NCBI RefSeq assembly: GCF_000155975.1
Contig: NZ_GG730300.1
Location: forward strand, 226,159-290,158
Direction of reading: 5' to 3'
Origin: Citrobacter youngae ATCC 29220
GTDB lineage: Bacteria > Pseudomonadota > Gammaproteobacteria > Enterobacterales > Enterobacteriaceae
DNA length: 64,000 nt
Shown here: one piece after another, positions 25,780-38,000 of the stretch
How positions within the stretch are numbered: position 1 is the stretch's first letter
Layout: every line of letters begins with the position of its first letter
Translations under genes and position numbers: made by a program
The notes under the pieces: model-generated
What the model was told of the DNA's origin: nothing
Database searches by the model: none
Seen by the model: the letters and a program-made list of their open reading frames with translations, nothing else

Positions 25780-27216
25780 TTACTGTTCGCTTTCATCAGT
25801 ATAACGTTTTGCTTTATAAGCCGGGTGCATCAGGTTCTGTACTGAGAAGATATCGTCCAGCTCGGCTTCGGTCAACAGGCCGCGCTCCAGGACAACTTCA
25901 CGTACGCTCTTACCGGTTTCGGCACAAATTTTACCAACGATGTCGCCGTTGTGGTGGCCGATGAACGGGTTGAGGTAAGTAACGATACCGATAGAGTTGT
26001 AAACGAATGCTTCGCACACTTCTTTGTTAGCAGTGATGCCGCTAACGCATTTTTCCAACAGGTTGTAGCAAGCGTTGCTCAAAATGTGAATGGATTCGAA
26101 CATTGCCTGGCCGATTACTGGCTCCATAACGTTCAGCTGCAGCTGACCTGCTTCAGACGCCATGGTGACAGTGATGTCGTTACCGATGACTTTAAAGCAC
26201 ACCTGGTTTACGACTTCCGGAACAACCGGGTTCACTTTTGCTGGCATGATGGAAGAACCAGCCTGCAGTTCCGGCAGGTTGATCTCGTTCAGGCCGGCAC
26301 GTGGGCCAGAGGAGAGCAAACGCAGGTCGTTACAGATTTTGGACATCTTCACAGCCAGACGTTTCAGCGCGCCGTGCACCATAACGTATGCGCCGCAGTC
26401 AGAAGTTGCTTCAATCAGGTCTTCTGCAGGAACACAGGCAAAACCGGTAACTTCAGCCAGTTTTTTCACTGCCAGCGGAGAGTATTCTTTCGGTGTGTTC
26501 AGACCCGTACCGATTGCCGTTGCGCCGAGGTTAACTTCCAGCAGCAGCTCTGCAGTACGCCCAATGTTTTTCACTTCTTCTTTCAGCAGGATGCTGAAAG
26601 CACGGAATTCCTGACCGAGGGTCATCGGTACAGCATCCTGCAGCTGGGTGCGACCCATTTTCAGGATGTCCTGGAATTCATCGGCTTTTTTCTCGAAGCC
26701 TTCACGCAGCTGGTTCAGTGCATCAATCAGTTTGATGATGGATGCGTATACCGCGATACGGAAGCCAGTTGGGTATGCGTCGTTGGTAGACTGACATTTG
26801 TTAACGTGGTCGTTCGGGTTCAGGTACTGATATTCACCTTTCTGGTGACCCATCAGTTCCAGACCGATATTGGCCAGCACTTCGTTGGTGTTCATGTTGA
26901 CGGAGGTACCCGCACCACCCTGGTAAACGTCTACCGGGAACTGATCCATGCATTTTCCGTTATTCAGGACTTCATCACACGCCGCGATGATGGCATTCGC
27001 CACGCTCTTAGGAATGGTTTGCAGCTCTTTGTTGGCCATTGCCGCTGCCTTTTTCACCATTACCATGCCGCGAACAAATTCAGGAATGTCGCTGATTTTG
27101 TTGTTGCTAATGTAGAAGTTTTCAATCGCTCTCAGAGTGTGAACACCATAGTAAGCGTCCGCTGGAACTTCCCTGGTACCCAACAAGTCTTCTTCGATAC
27201 GAATGTTGTTTAACAT
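25780..27216 (-). CDS. aspA: Aspartate ammonia-lyase
   Basis: A 478-aa aspartase converting L-aspartate to fumarate and ammonia. The fumarase/aspartase signature [11 protein letters not shown] is present, and the sequence is nearly that of E. coli AspA. The ATG at 27216 ([12 protein letters not shown]) matches the family start and has aagaagg upstream; an upstream extension in frame is not supported. It forms a metabolic unit with dcuA downstream. Confidence 0.97.
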   Translation of the reverse strand: MLNNIRIEEDLLGTREVPADAYYGVHTLRAIENFYISNNKISDIPEFVRGMVMVKKAAAMANKELQTIPKSVANAIIAACDEVLNNGKCMDQFPVDVYQGGAGTSVNMNTNEVLANIGLELMGHQKGEYQYLNPNDHVNKCQSTNDAYPTGFRIAVYASIIKLIDALNQLREGFEKKADEFQDILKMGRTQLQDAVPMTLGQEFRAFSILLKEEVKNIGRTAELLLEVNLGATAIGTGLNTPKEYSPLAVKKLAEVTGFACVPAEDLIEATSDCGAYVMVHGALKRLAVKMSKICNDLRLLSSGPRAGLNEINLPELQAGSSIMPAKVNPVVPEVVNQVCFKVIGNDITVTMASEAGQLQLNVMEPVIGQAMFESIHILSNACYNLLEKCVSGITANKEVCEAFVYNSIGIVTYLNPFIGHHNGDIVGKICAETGKSVREVVLERGLLTEAELDDIFSVQNLMHPAYKAKRYTDESEQ

Positions 27217-27553
27217 GTGAACCTTCTTTTTCAAGCTGCCAATGATTTGACTAAACACACAGGATATATGTGATTTCGTTTGTTTCTCGACCGACGATTA
27301 TCCCCTGCATCGGTCTGATACCCGAGATCATATGCTGGTTCAGGATTTCTACCGTAATCTGGATCACTTAAAACGTGGAATTTACCCCTTATTTATTATT
27401 CTGTGAAATGGATCACCCCTTTAGGATTAACACTAAATATTAGTGTACAAGCGACTTGAAATTTTGCTAACCACCTCAATATCTGATTGATGCGAGTCAC
27501 ATAATTTTTGAACAGGCGTTGAAAAAAACGACTGTTATTGACAGGAGATCCCC
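27217..27553. promoter_or_regulatory. Divergent aspA-fxsA regulatory region
   Basis: This 337-base gap carries the promoters of aspA (minus) and fxsA (plus). attgatgcgagtcaca at about 27486-27501 is a candidate CRP site with one perfect half (TCACA) and one weak half. CRP control of E. coli aspA is known, but this copy is closer to fxsA. No other gene is seen here. Confidence 0.4.
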
Positions 27554-28030
27554 TTGCGCTGGATACCATTACTTGCCATTTTTCTCTATGTTTACATAGA
27601 GATATCTATTTTTATTCAGGTCGCCCATGTATTGGGTGTTCTGATGACCCTGATTTTGGTTATTTTTACGTCGGTTATCGGGATGTCTCTGGTTCGTAAT
27701 CAGGGATTTAAGAACTTTTTACTGATGCAACAAAAAATGGCGGCAGGTGAAAGTCCGGCTGCAGAAATGATCAAGAGCGTTTCGCTGATTATTGCCGGTC
27801 TGCTATTAGTGCTGCCGGGTTTTTTCACCGATTTCCTGGGTCTTCTTCTTTTATTACCTCCGGTGCAGAAGCATTTGACGATGAAACTGCTGCCTCATTT
27901 GCGTTTTTCTCGTATGCCTGGCGGCGGTTTTAGCGCCGGAACGGGTGGGGGCGAGACCTTTGACGGTGAGTTTCAGCGCAAAGACGAGCATCGTGACAGT
28001 ATCGAACATAAAGACGATCGTCGGGATTAA
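27554..28030 (+). CDS. fxsA: FxsA membrane protein (phage T7 exclusion suppressor)
   Basis: A 158-aa inner-membrane protein matching E. coli FxsA in length and sequence. Hydrophobic segments lie in the first 110 residues and a hydrophilic tail carries PGGGFSAGTGGGETFDGE. Overproduction in E. coli relieves F-plasmid exclusion of phage T7. The start is TTG at 27554 with aggag 7 bases upstream, giving the expected N-terminus MRWIPLLAIFLY. Confidence 0.95.
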   Translation: MRWIPLLAIFLYVYIEISIFIQVAHVLGVLMTLILVIFTSVIGMSLVRNQGFKNFLLMQQKMAAGESPAAEMIKSVSLIIAGLLLVLPGFFTDFLGLLLLLPPVQKHLTMKLLPHLRFSRMPGGGFSAGTGGGETFDGEFQRKDEHRDSIEHKDDRRD

Positions 28031-28046
28031 GCATCAGTACGTTGGG

Positions 28047-28122
28047 CGGATAAGCGTTAGCGCCATCCGGCCAGTGTCTTTATATGCCGGATGATGGCGT
28101 CAACGTCGACTTATCCGGTCTG
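28047..28122. repeat. REP pair (BIME) overlapping the end of yjeH
   Basis: Two inverted REP-like units (gcggataagcgttagcgcc and gccggatgatggcgt...cttatccgg) face each other. They supply the last codons of yjeH. Confidence 0.8.
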
Positions 28123-29345
28123 CGGGGTAAAAATAGCCACAGCGCTGCCAGCATAATCAGCGCATACAGACTCTTCCAACCGACCATCGCCAGCAGCAGC
28201 AGACATAGCAAACCGCCAACAACCGCCAATGCGCGATAGTGTCCTTTCAGTAATCGACAACCTGCCAGCATGCACAGCAGATAAATCATAATAAAGATGC
28301 CGTTAGCGTAGACGATTAACGCATCGAGATTGATTTGCAGCATATAGATGCACAAGGTACTGACCACGCAGCAACCTAGCACGGCGTTCAGCGCATTGCG
28401 CGGGAGGTGGCGAGGAGACAGACGCGCCAGATAACTCTCCGGCTTATACTGTGCTTGCGACCAGACCAGCCTGGCGAAGCTTTGAATATAAATGTTGAGA
28501 CTGGCAAAGCAGGCCAGATAACCAATAATGCAGGCAACCCACAGCGCCTGCACACCAAACAGCTGTACAACAATTTCTGGCAGTGATGCCGCTGCCGCCA
28601 TTTTCTCGCCGTAAGCGCCAAAATGGAGTACGACGACGGTACATGCCCAGTAGACAGAACCAGCCAGTAGCAGGCCGATCATCAGCGCGCGCGGAAAGTC
28701 TCGCTCCGGATTTTTAAATTCAGAGGCCAGGTGGGCAAACGCTTCAAGGCCGACAAAACACCAGAACATCACTGACAGGGCGGCGAACAGTCCGGGAAGC
28801 TCAATTTCGCTAATCGCAGGGAAGGGGATTTCACCGGGTTTTAGATCGCCCGTCCACCAGATGGCGACAATCAGGGCAACAATTAGCCCGGCAATGACCG
28901 TTTGCAGGTTAGCACTGGAGCTGGCGCCCCGAGAGCCTATGTACCAAACCAATGCCAGCGTACCGAGTTCTGCCAGCAGAAGCTGCTCGTCATGCCAGCC
29001 AAACATCGCCTGGCCGAATCCCGCGGCAATATGTAATGCCGCTGGCAAGCCGACGGGAATTACCGACAAAAACAGCCATCCAGTGACGCGTTCCAGACGT
29101 GAGCCAAAGGCCATGCCGACAAAATGCGCCACGCCGCCCGCGCTGGGGAAATGGCGACCCAGTACGGCAAAGACAATCGCCACGGGAAAGACTAAAACAA
29201 TCAGTATCGGCCAGGCCCACAGACTGTTGTTGCCAGCGACCAGCGCAGCCAGCGCGGGGACGGCAAAAACGCCTGTACCTAATAATGATGTCGACAACAG
29301 GCCAACGCCCTGAGCCAGTCCCAGCTCTTGTTTCAGTCCGCTCAT
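28080..29345 (-). CDS. yjeH: L-methionine/branched-chain amino acid exporter YjeH
   Basis: A 421-aa APC-superfamily exporter matching E. coli YjeH, which exports methionine and branched-chain amino acids. The N-terminal motif GLLSTSLLGTGVFAVPALAAL is typical, and about 12 hydrophobic segments are visible. It is divergent from groSL. The C-terminal residues (PDKSTLTPSSGI) differ from E. coli because a REP element encodes them, so the end of the protein has drifted. Confidence 0.95.
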   Translation of the reverse strand: MSGLKQELGLAQGVGLLSTSLLGTGVFAVPALAALVAGNNSLWAWPILIVLVFPVAIVFAVLGRHFPSAGGVAHFVGMAFGSRLERVTGWLFLSVIPVGLPAALHIAAGFGQAMFGWHDEQLLLAELGTLALVWYIGSRGASSSANLQTVIAGLIVALIVAIWWTGDLKPGEIPFPAISEIELPGLFAALSVMFWCFVGLEAFAHLASEFKNPERDFPRALMIGLLLAGSVYWACTVVVLHFGAYGEKMAAAASLPEIVVQLFGVQALWVACIIGYLACFASLNIYIQSFARLVWSQAQYKPESYLARLSPRHLPRNALNAVLGCCVVSTLCIYMLQINLDALIVYANGIFIMIYLLCMLAGCRLLKGHYRALAVVGGLLCLLLLAMVGWKSLYALIMLAALWLFLPRRPDKSTLTPSSGI

Positions 29346-29446
29346 AAGTTGTTATCCGGTTATGCCCGTTGACCGGGCTACAGCGCAGATTTTTGATGGT
29401 ATCACAATCAGATTTGCTTATGACGACGTGACTGAAATCGTTATGA

Positions 29447-29914
<468 letters not shown>

Positions 29915-29945
29915 TCCGCGAACGACACTGAACATACGAATTTAA

Positions 29946-31604
<1,659 letters not shown>

Positions 31605-32691
31605 TGCGACGAGAGTCGCATTCCTCTGCGTAACTAACTGAATAAACAGAGAATTCTCTCTAACAGTTAGCTTACGCGCCCCAGGCGAGCGGGGCCAGTC
31701 CCCGCTCCCGAAAGCCGTTTAGCGTAGCAGAAGGTGAGCCGTTTCGACGGTGGAATACGCCCCCGAAGTTTGGGTAACCTTTCAGTGATGAGCAGTAACG
31801 CGCCCATTACTTTCACTCAGTTATCTGCAGCGGTTAATTCTGCGCGGAGTGCCTGTCAGGGCAGACGTCGGTGAATCCCAAATCGACGTTACATCTCAAC
31901 GATTGTGACACCTCGTGTCATACATCTTCATTTCATCCTTTCATGGATTCATGAACAGGGCGGGATCGTTTTGCTCGCGATCTTCACAAGAGGAATGCAG
32001 CGCAAGCTGTACGGGTGATTGTTCTGTCGCTATTTCTTGAGCAGAAACAGTGAAGAAGAACCCGTTGTTCAGCCAACGGTAGCCTAAGGATAGTGCGTCA
32101 CTGGTAACGGTGAGGTGCGAAGCTTCCTGACAACGTACTCCCGCGCAAGCGGCGGCTGGTATCCGCGAGGACGCCATCTGGATTGGTCTAACGACATGAC
32201 CATGAGAGGCCAGGCTGTATCGTAAGGTTAACGTACGTGAACTGCTGTTAAACACCGTCAGCCGCATTGAGCGTAAGTCGTTGATACGCTTTGACCAAAA
32301 GGTGGGTGAACAGGTTATCTCTTTTACATCTGGGGATACGCTGATGTTGTTTCACCGGTGGATAGGCAGAACCTAACCGATACGTGTCATCTGTATGGAA
32401 CTCGGTAAGCCCGTATATCCGCCTCATCGAGGCAGGGGAGCCGTAAGGCAAACTGTTGGGTATGCGGGTAGAGGAGGCCGGAGAAAGCAAATGCCGCGCT
32501 GTAATGGCGCGGACAGAAGCATGAAACAGGGCTTCACCGGAAACGGGGCAGACTTCCGGCTGGTCTTAAATCGCAGTAAGGCTTGTAAAGCTTATTGAAT
32601 GTACCCCGAGGGGCGAAACGTGATTTCTCCTTCGGGGGAATCCACGTCCGTCCTCAGGGTGCTCTGCACGAGCATTCAGGAGGATAGCAAG

Positions 32692-34389
32692 GTGAATACC
32701 GGAACGCGAGTTGAATCGCAGGCGGTATCTGCATCTTCCCACCCGGAAAGGTGGCACGCCATTAACTGGCGCAAAACCTCAGAAGCGGTGAGAAAGCTAC
32801 AGGTACGCATTGCGAAGGCAGCGCAACAGCAGGAGTGGCGGCGGGTAAAAGCGCTGCAACGAATGCTGACCCGTTCGCTGGCGGCTAAGGCATTAGCGGT
32901 CAGGCGAGTCACGGAAAACCGGGGCAAGGATACCCCCGGAGTGGATGGAAAGTTATGGAATACCCCGAAAACCAAATGGGAGGCTATCTTCGATATGAAG
33001 AGAACCGGATATCACCCTAAACCACTGCGGCGGGTGTATATCCAGAAGTCGAACGGCAAGTTGCGTCCGCTCGGGATTCCGACCATGAGAGACAGAGCCA
33101 TGCAGGCGTTATATCTGCTGGCGCTGGAACCCGTGTCGGAAACAACAGCCGACCGCAACAGTTATGGTTTTCGTCCGATGCGTTCAACGGCGGATGCTAT
33201 TGAACAATGCTTTGTCGCGCTCAGCCGGGGCAACTCGGCGCAGTGGGTGCTGGAGGGCGATATCAAAGGGTGCTTCGATAACATCAGTCATGACTGGTTA
33301 CTGGCGCATATCCCGATGGATAAGCAGGTGCTGGGTAAATGGCTGAAGGCAGGTTACATGGAGTCTGGTCATTACCATGCAACCGGTGCGGGAACGCCTC
33401 AGGGCGGTATCATCTCGCCGGTACTGGCCAATATGGCGCTTGATGGACTGGAAGCGGTACTTGAATCCCGATTTGGGGTGAAGAATACCAAAGCCAGCTA
33501 CAAGACCAAGGTCAACTATGTGCGTTATGCAGATGACTTTATCATCACCGGTATCTCGCAAGAGTTGCTGGAGAATGAAGTTAAACCTCTCGTTGAGGCC
33601 TTTATGGCGGAACGGGGGCTGCAATTGTCGCCGGAGAAAACGGTGATAACGCATATTGAGCAGGGTTTTGACTTCCTCGGTCAGAACGTGCGCAAGTATC
33701 GCGGGAAAATGCTGATAAAGCCTTCCCGTAAGAACCTGCGAACATTTCTGGCGAAAGTGAGGGACATTGTGAAGCGTCACCCGACGCAAACGCAGGACTG
33801 GCTGATACGCCAGCTCAATCCGGCATTACGGGGTTGGGCGAACTATCACCGGCATGTGGTGGCGAAGGAGACGTTCAGCTATGTCGATTACCGTGTCTGG
33901 AAGCTGCTCTGGCGCTGGTGTTGCAGGCGGCATAAAAACCGTAATAAACGCTGGGTGAAAGATAAATACTTTCATACGGTAAATAACCGTCGCTGGACGT
34001 TTCAATGGCGGGAGGATAAGGAGAATCCGGTGACTTTAGTATATGCGAAAGACACCGTCATTAAACGACATACCAAGATAAAGGCGGAGGCTAACCCTTA
34101 TCTGCCTGAATGGGAACCGTACTTTGAGCAACGCCTTGAGCGTCGCTGGAAGGAAACCATGCAGGGCAGGAAGAAGTTGCTGGCGCTCTGGCTCAGGCAG
34201 GAGAAACGCTGCCCGCTCTGTAACCAGTTAATTACTCTGGAAACAGGCTGGCACGTTCACCATAAGTACCAGAAACATCTGGGCGGCGGTGACGAGCTTG
34301 AGAATCTGGTCATGCTGCATCCGGGCTGCCACATCCAATGGCACGTGAACGAGGAAAAAGATGCGCAGCCGGTTCAACCCGTCGGTTGA
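32692..34389 (+). CDS. Group II intron reverse transcriptase/maturase with HNH domain
   Basis: A 565-aa intron-encoded protein. The RT domain begins with RRVYIQKSNGKLRPLGIP and contains VEGDI-type and YVRYADDFIITG motifs (YADD catalytic core) plus GTPQGGIISPVLANMALD. The maturase X region follows (LNPALRGWANYHRHVV). At the C-terminus is an HNH endonuclease with two zinc-type Cys pairs (CPLCNQL, HVHHKYQKHLGGGDELEN, HPGCHIQWH). It aids splicing and retrohoming of its own intron. GTG 32692 is preceded by aggagg; longer in-frame starts run back into structured intron RNA. All motifs are intact, so it is potentially active. Confidence 0.95.
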   Translation: MNTGTRVESQAVSASSHPERWHAINWRKTSEAVRKLQVRIAKAAQQQEWRRVKALQRMLTRSLAAKALAVRRVTENRGKDTPGVDGKLWNTPKTKWEAIFDMKRTGYHPKPLRRVYIQKSNGKLRPLGIPTMRDRAMQALYLLALEPVSETTADRNSYGFRPMRSTADAIEQCFVALSRGNSAQWVLEGDIKGCFDNISHDWLLAHIPMDKQVLGKWLKAGYMESGHYHATGAGTPQGGIISPVLANMALDGLEAVLESRFGVKNTKASYKTKVNYVRYADDFIITGISQELLENEVKPLVEAFMAERGLQLSPEKTVITHIEQGFDFLGQNVRKYRGKMLIKPSRKNLRTFLAKVRDIVKRHPTQTQDWLIRQLNPALRGWANYHRHVVAKETFSYVDYRVWKLLWRWCCRRHKNRNKRWVKDKYFHTVNNRRWTFQWREDKENPVTLVYAKDTVIKRHTKIKAEANPYLPEWEPYFEQRLERRWKETMQGRKKLLALWLRQEKRCPLCNQLITLETGWHVHHKYQKHLGGGDELENLVMLHPGCHIQWHVNEEKDAQPVQPVG

Positions 34390-34402
34390 ACTTATTAAGG
34401 CT

Positions 34403-34475
34403 TGAGCCGTATGCGGGGAAACTCGCATGTACGGTTCTTAGGGGGCGGCGGCGCAGTAATGCGCTGCTGCTACCC
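34403..34475 (+). ncRNA. Group II intron domains V and VI
   Basis: Domain V is the hairpin starting gagccgtatgcgggg, with the catalytic AGC triad at 34405-34407, a GAAA loop and the matching strand ending tacggttc. Domain VI follows (gggggcggcggcgcag ... ctgctaccc). A34472, six bases before the intron end, is a candidate branch-point adenosine. Confidence 0.88.
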
Positions 34476-34493
34476 GACATTTAATCTTCATAC

Positions 34494-34592
34494 TTCAAGC
34501 CGCAGGTTCGTTGGCTGCGTTCGTTCACCCCAGTCACTTACTTATGTAAGCTCCTGGGGATTCATGAACTTGCCGCCTGCCTGCAACTTGAA
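34494..34592. repeat. ERIC (IRU) element downstream of groL
   Basis: The reverse strand contains the ERIC core ccaggagcttacataag and taagtgactggggtga. Terminal arms ttcaag / cttgaa close the element. It lies in the 3' untranslated region of groL, between the intron and the terminator. Confidence 0.9.
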
Positions 34593-34627
34593 TTATTTGA
34601 TTAAATACGTATCTCGCGAAAAATGAG

Positions 34628-34657
34628 AAACCCTCGGGCAGAAATGTCTGGGGGTTT
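34628..34657 (+). terminator. groSL operon terminator
   Basis: The hairpin aaaccctcgggca-gaaa-tgtctgggggttt is followed by T residues. It closely resembles the E. coli groL terminator and has been pushed about 3 kb from the gene by the intron. Confidence 0.9.
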
Positions 34658-34731
34658 TTCTTTTGGTCATCTTTTTAGTATATGATTCAGCTACGGACAT
34701 AACGTCCAACTAATTGATTATGGGGAATGAC

Positions 34732-35085
34732 ATGCACGTAAAATATTTAGCAGGGATCGTTGGTGCCGCGCTACTGATGGCGGGTTGTAGCTCCAGCAAC
34801 GAACTGAGTTCAGCCGGGCAAAGCGTACGCTTTGTCGAAGACAAGCCTGGCGCAGAGTGCCAACTGATTGGCACCGCAACGGGTACGCAGAGCAACTGGC
34901 TTTCTGGTCAACATGGCGAAGAGGGCGGTTCTATGCGTGGCGCAGCGAACGATCTGCGCAACCAGGCCGCAGCAATGGGCGGTAACGTGCTTTATGGCGT
35001 CAGCAGCCCATCACAGGGAATGCTGTCCAGCTTTGTGCCGACTGCCAGTGAAATGACTGGGCAGGTTTATAAGTGCCCAAATTGA
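34732..35085 (+). CDS. yjeI: DUF4156 lipoprotein YjeI
   Basis: A 117-aa protein matching E. coli YjeI along its length. The N-terminal MHVKYLAGIVGAALLMAGC is a lipoprotein signal with lipobox LMAGC. Function unknown. ATG 34732 has gggga upstream; earlier in-frame starts would break the signal peptide. Confidence 0.93.
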   Translation: MHVKYLAGIVGAALLMAGCSSSNELSSAGQSVRFVEDKPGAECQLIGTATGTQSNWLSGQHGEEGGSMRGAANDLRNQAAAMGGNVLYGVSSPSQGMLSSFVPTASEMTGQVYKCPN

Positions 35086-35097
35086 TCAAAGCTGTTG

Positions 35098-35185
35098 ATG
35101 CCGGATGGCGACGCTAAGCGTCTTATCCGGCCTACGGTACAAACGAACGTAGGCCAGATAAACGCCGCGCCATCAGGCATTCGGA
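35098..35185. repeat. REP pair (BIME) between yjeI and yjeJ
   Basis: Two inverted REP units (gccggatggcgacgctaagc ... ttatccggcctac, and gtaggccagataaacgccgc ... catcaggcat) lie between the convergent genes. Confidence 0.85.
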
Positions 35186-36036
35186 GCTTTCTGCGCAGAC
35201 TGAACGCGTAAATGATGCAGCGCGCGCAGGCACTGATCCTGATTGAGTTTTTGTGTTTTATCACCCGTCAATGTTCTGACAAACACCTGGCACGGTACGC
35301 CGACAAGTTTTTTCAGTCGTGGGCTAAAGTCCAGAAGGCGTCGGGTAATGGCTTCCGCTTCTTTACTGCCGGAAAGGGCACGAGTTTTCACTACTGAACC
35401 ACAGAATTGAGCTTTACCTTTTTCATCTTTATAGCTGTAGATAATCGCCAGATAATGATTGAAAAGGTTATGTTTCCATTCTGGTTGTGTATATGAATCG
35501 TATTCAAGATTGTCGTTTTGCTGGCAATCAACATCATACAGCGGCAGGAAATCCAGCAGTGAAGTAATTCTTAGCGCTAATTCCTGCATGCCAGCATTAT
35601 TTATCGCATGAATGATTACATGGACTAACACCTGGATCTGTAGTTCATTAATCAGTAATTCGTAGGTTTGTCCGTCATGCAGCGTCAGAGAAAATGCTAA
35701 GTTTTCCCCTTTGTCATCCACCAGCATCAGTGAATTTATGCGGCGGTTAATATCCGCATTCTTTAACTCATCTTCCTGAATTAACGGGATATTCTCGTGC
35801 ATCTTTTTGCTGGCTTTGTCGCGCTCTTTTTCATATTGCAAACGAGCGTCTTCGCTAAGCTGATGCTTCGCATGGAGCCTGCTCTCCAGGGCGATAAGCA
35901 GATCTCTCAGCCCCAACGGTGAGAGAAAAAACAGTGACTCTTTGTTTCTTGGTTCTTTGATCTTTAGTGCCAGAGCAACAAATTCATTCTTCTGACGAAT
36001 AATACCAGCATTAATGCCTTTAATACTAATAGCCAT
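35173..36036 (-). CDS. yjeJ: Uncharacterised protein YjeJ
   Basis: A 287-aa cytoplasmic protein matching E. coli YjeJ in length and blocks such as MAISIKG, ALKIKEPRNKESLFF and QEWKHNLF-type sequence (here EWKHNLFNHYLA). No known function or domain. It is AT-rich and ends in a REP region, so its C-terminus differs from E. coli. It lies on the minus strand between yjeI and a DUF4132-like gene not present in E. coli K-12. Confidence 0.88.
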   Translation of the reverse strand: MAISIKGINAGIIRQKNEFVALALKIKEPRNKESLFFLSPLGLRDLLIALESRLHAKHQLSEDARLQYEKERDKASKKMHENIPLIQEDELKNADINRRINSLMLVDDKGENLAFSLTLHDGQTYELLINELQIQVLVHVIIHAINNAGMQELALRITSLLDFLPLYDVDCQQNDNLEYDSYTQPEWKHNLFNHYLAIIYSYKDEKGKAQFCGSVVKTRALSGSKEAEAITRRLLDFSPRLKKLVGVPCQVFVRTLTGDKTQKLNQDQCLRALHHLRVQSAQKAPNA

Positions 36037-36258
36037 GAACGGCTCTCCCTCACCAGTTATTCATCGAATAATTAAAATAAAATCGATTATATTAATTGTG
36101 AATATTAAAATGATTAGTCTCGATTAAAATAACATAAATGGAAAGCATCGCTCCAGATAAACAAAGTACGAAATAATAATTTATAGAACCTTGAACTATT
36201 CTCTCTGCCTGTATCTATCGATTTTTGAAAGCCCATTCATTAAATAGATGGCGTGATA

Positions 36259-37977
36259 CTATTCTTTGAACCATGCCTCAATGGTGGCAATGAGATGACA
36301 CAGGATAAAATCATCATCTTTCGTTAGCACCCGCGGTGCGGGGAGCGGCATTACCTGGCCACTATGCGTTTCCAGCATGGAGACCAGATGAACTGCACGG
36401 TCCCCGGCTCGGGCATGATGAGTGTCCAGAACCAGTTTTCCATTGGCTATCTCTGACTCAAAGTGCTGTGAGAGCGATTTTTTTCGACTGGTGATTGCGT
36501 CAGATACGTCAGTAAAGAGATTTTCGTTTGTAGTGTGGGCTGAGAGCGCAGTAATGCTGATAAGCAGATCGATGGCTCGCATAATCTCACTAAAGACCAC
36601 GGGCGGAAGCGAATCAAGCGTTACGCTCGAAGATGCCTCGCTATAAACGGTAATTTCACCAGACAGTCCGCTACCTATGGCGCCAGGGTAAAGGTTTGTG
36701 GCGACCGCAAATTGAACTCGCCAGGGGCCAAAACGACGTACAATGCGCTCATAATCCAGGTGCCACCCCTCTTTACGAGCAAGCGCCGTAAAAGGTGAAA
36801 GCGAAAGCCAGTAGCCAGCAAATTCTGCGGAGTTGAGCGTATAGCCTATTTCACGAAATGCCTGACGCAGCGGTTGGGTGATCTTCTGCATCTGGATGCG
36901 CTGCTGCCAACATTTGCGTTCTTCTGCGGCAGTATATAATGGATGCCATAGGCGAATTGCGCAGCCCGCAGGTTCAGACAGTTTTTGCCCCTGAGCGTCG
37001 TGGTAACCTTTTTTATCTACCATAAAGGTGAAGGGCTGACCTTCAGGGGGCAACGCCTGCCAGATGAGATTTTGTGCCAGTTTGCTTCCTGCATTACTGT
37101 TTAACAGTTGTTCGCACCAGACTGGCCAGGCAAAGCGACTACCCAGCACATATCCAGCTTCCAGGCAGTTTGCCAGTAGCATTGTGGATTTTTTTCCCGG
37201 CATGAGCTGGGTACTCATTTTTAATGCCAGCTCTGGACGTTCAGCCAGTGCCCGCTGTGCAGGCTTCAGATTGCGTTCCAGTTTCTTTTTTACTCCCGCA
37301 TGTCGAATCGTCAGGATAGTCTCCGCCAGCGCCTGTAGCGTTTCCGGGAGTGGATACGCTTGTATGGCATGACCGAGCGCAATGGAAAGCGACTGGGAGG
37401 GGACGGTTTTGGCAGTACCCGGCGCAAAACTGGTTAGCTGAAGTAGCGTGCTTAGCAACAAGCCGGTGTCGTCGTTGTAACGCAGCGCCGCAACACGCGC
37501 ACAACGTGAAATAACTTGCGCCTCTGCAGGTGTAAATGCTTTATCTGCTGCATAGGGAATTTGCGCGCTATGTATCGCTATCAGATGATTTTTCGCCGCA
37601 AGCAGTGTTTCCTGTGCAAATTGACAGTATGCGTCGTCTTCACTCAACACGACGGCGGGATCGGTATGATGATGGTAAAAGTGCACGTGGGCGCCTGCCA
37701 GGGCAAAACAGGCTTGCTGGCCTAGCTGCGGGAAACGGGCTATCTCACTTTGTGTGAATGGTTCGGAGGAATAATGGGCATTCATGACACCGAGCCACTG
37801 TTGCAGCGCCGTATTCCCGAGGTGGCGGGCGATCACGCCCGCTGACCAGTTGGCTTCGCCCAGCCTGTGGAGTGCCGTTAACTGCATGATATCGGCGTCG
37901 GTGAGCGGCATCGATAACTGGGAAAGATAGCGAGCCGCATTTTCAGTACTGGCGAATGGTGAGTCATGATCCTGCAT
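36259..37977 (-). CDS. DUF4132-like protein of unknown function
   Basis: A 572-aa soluble protein lacking a signal peptide. The C-terminal third (GWHLDYERIVRRFGPW ... LDSLPPVVFSEIMRAIDLL) resembles DUF4132, the domain of E. coli YehI and MolR. The N-terminal 350 residues are helical and may be HEAT-like. It is an extra gene inserted between yjeJ and epmB relative to E. coli. It ends 23 bases upstream of... the window's yjeJ side has a 222-base AT-rich gap (36037-36258) with no gene. Its own start lies 23 bases after epmB's stop, so it may be co-transcribed with epmB. Confidence 0.6.
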   Translation of the reverse strand: MQDHDSPFASTENAARYLSQLSMPLTDADIMQLTALHRLGEANWSAGVIARHLGNTALQQWLGVMNAHYSSEPFTQSEIARFPQLGQQACFALAGAHVHFYHHHTDPAVVLSEDDAYCQFAQETLLAAKNHLIAIHSAQIPYAADKAFTPAEAQVISRCARVAALRYNDDTGLLLSTLLQLTSFAPGTAKTVPSQSLSIALGHAIQAYPLPETLQALAETILTIRHAGVKKKLERNLKPAQRALAERPELALKMSTQLMPGKKSTMLLANCLEAGYVLGSRFAWPVWCEQLLNSNAGSKLAQNLIWQALPPEGQPFTFMVDKKGYHDAQGQKLSEPAGCAIRLWHPLYTAAEERKCWQQRIQMQKITQPLRQAFREIGYTLNSAEFAGYWLSLSPFTALARKEGWHLDYERIVRRFGPWRVQFAVATNLYPGAIGSGLSGEITVYSEASSSVTLDSLPPVVFSEIMRAIDLLISITALSAHTTNENLFTDVSDAITSRKKSLSQHFESEIANGKLVLDTHHARAGDRAVHLVSMLETHSGQVMPLPAPRVLTKDDDFILCHLIATIEAWFKE

Positions 37978-38000
37978 AGTTAACTATCCTTGTCAGAGCA

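Noticed and set aside
25951..27213. 420-codon open frame antisense to aspA
   Set aside because: Shadow of a highly biased gene; no ribosome site and no family resemblance.
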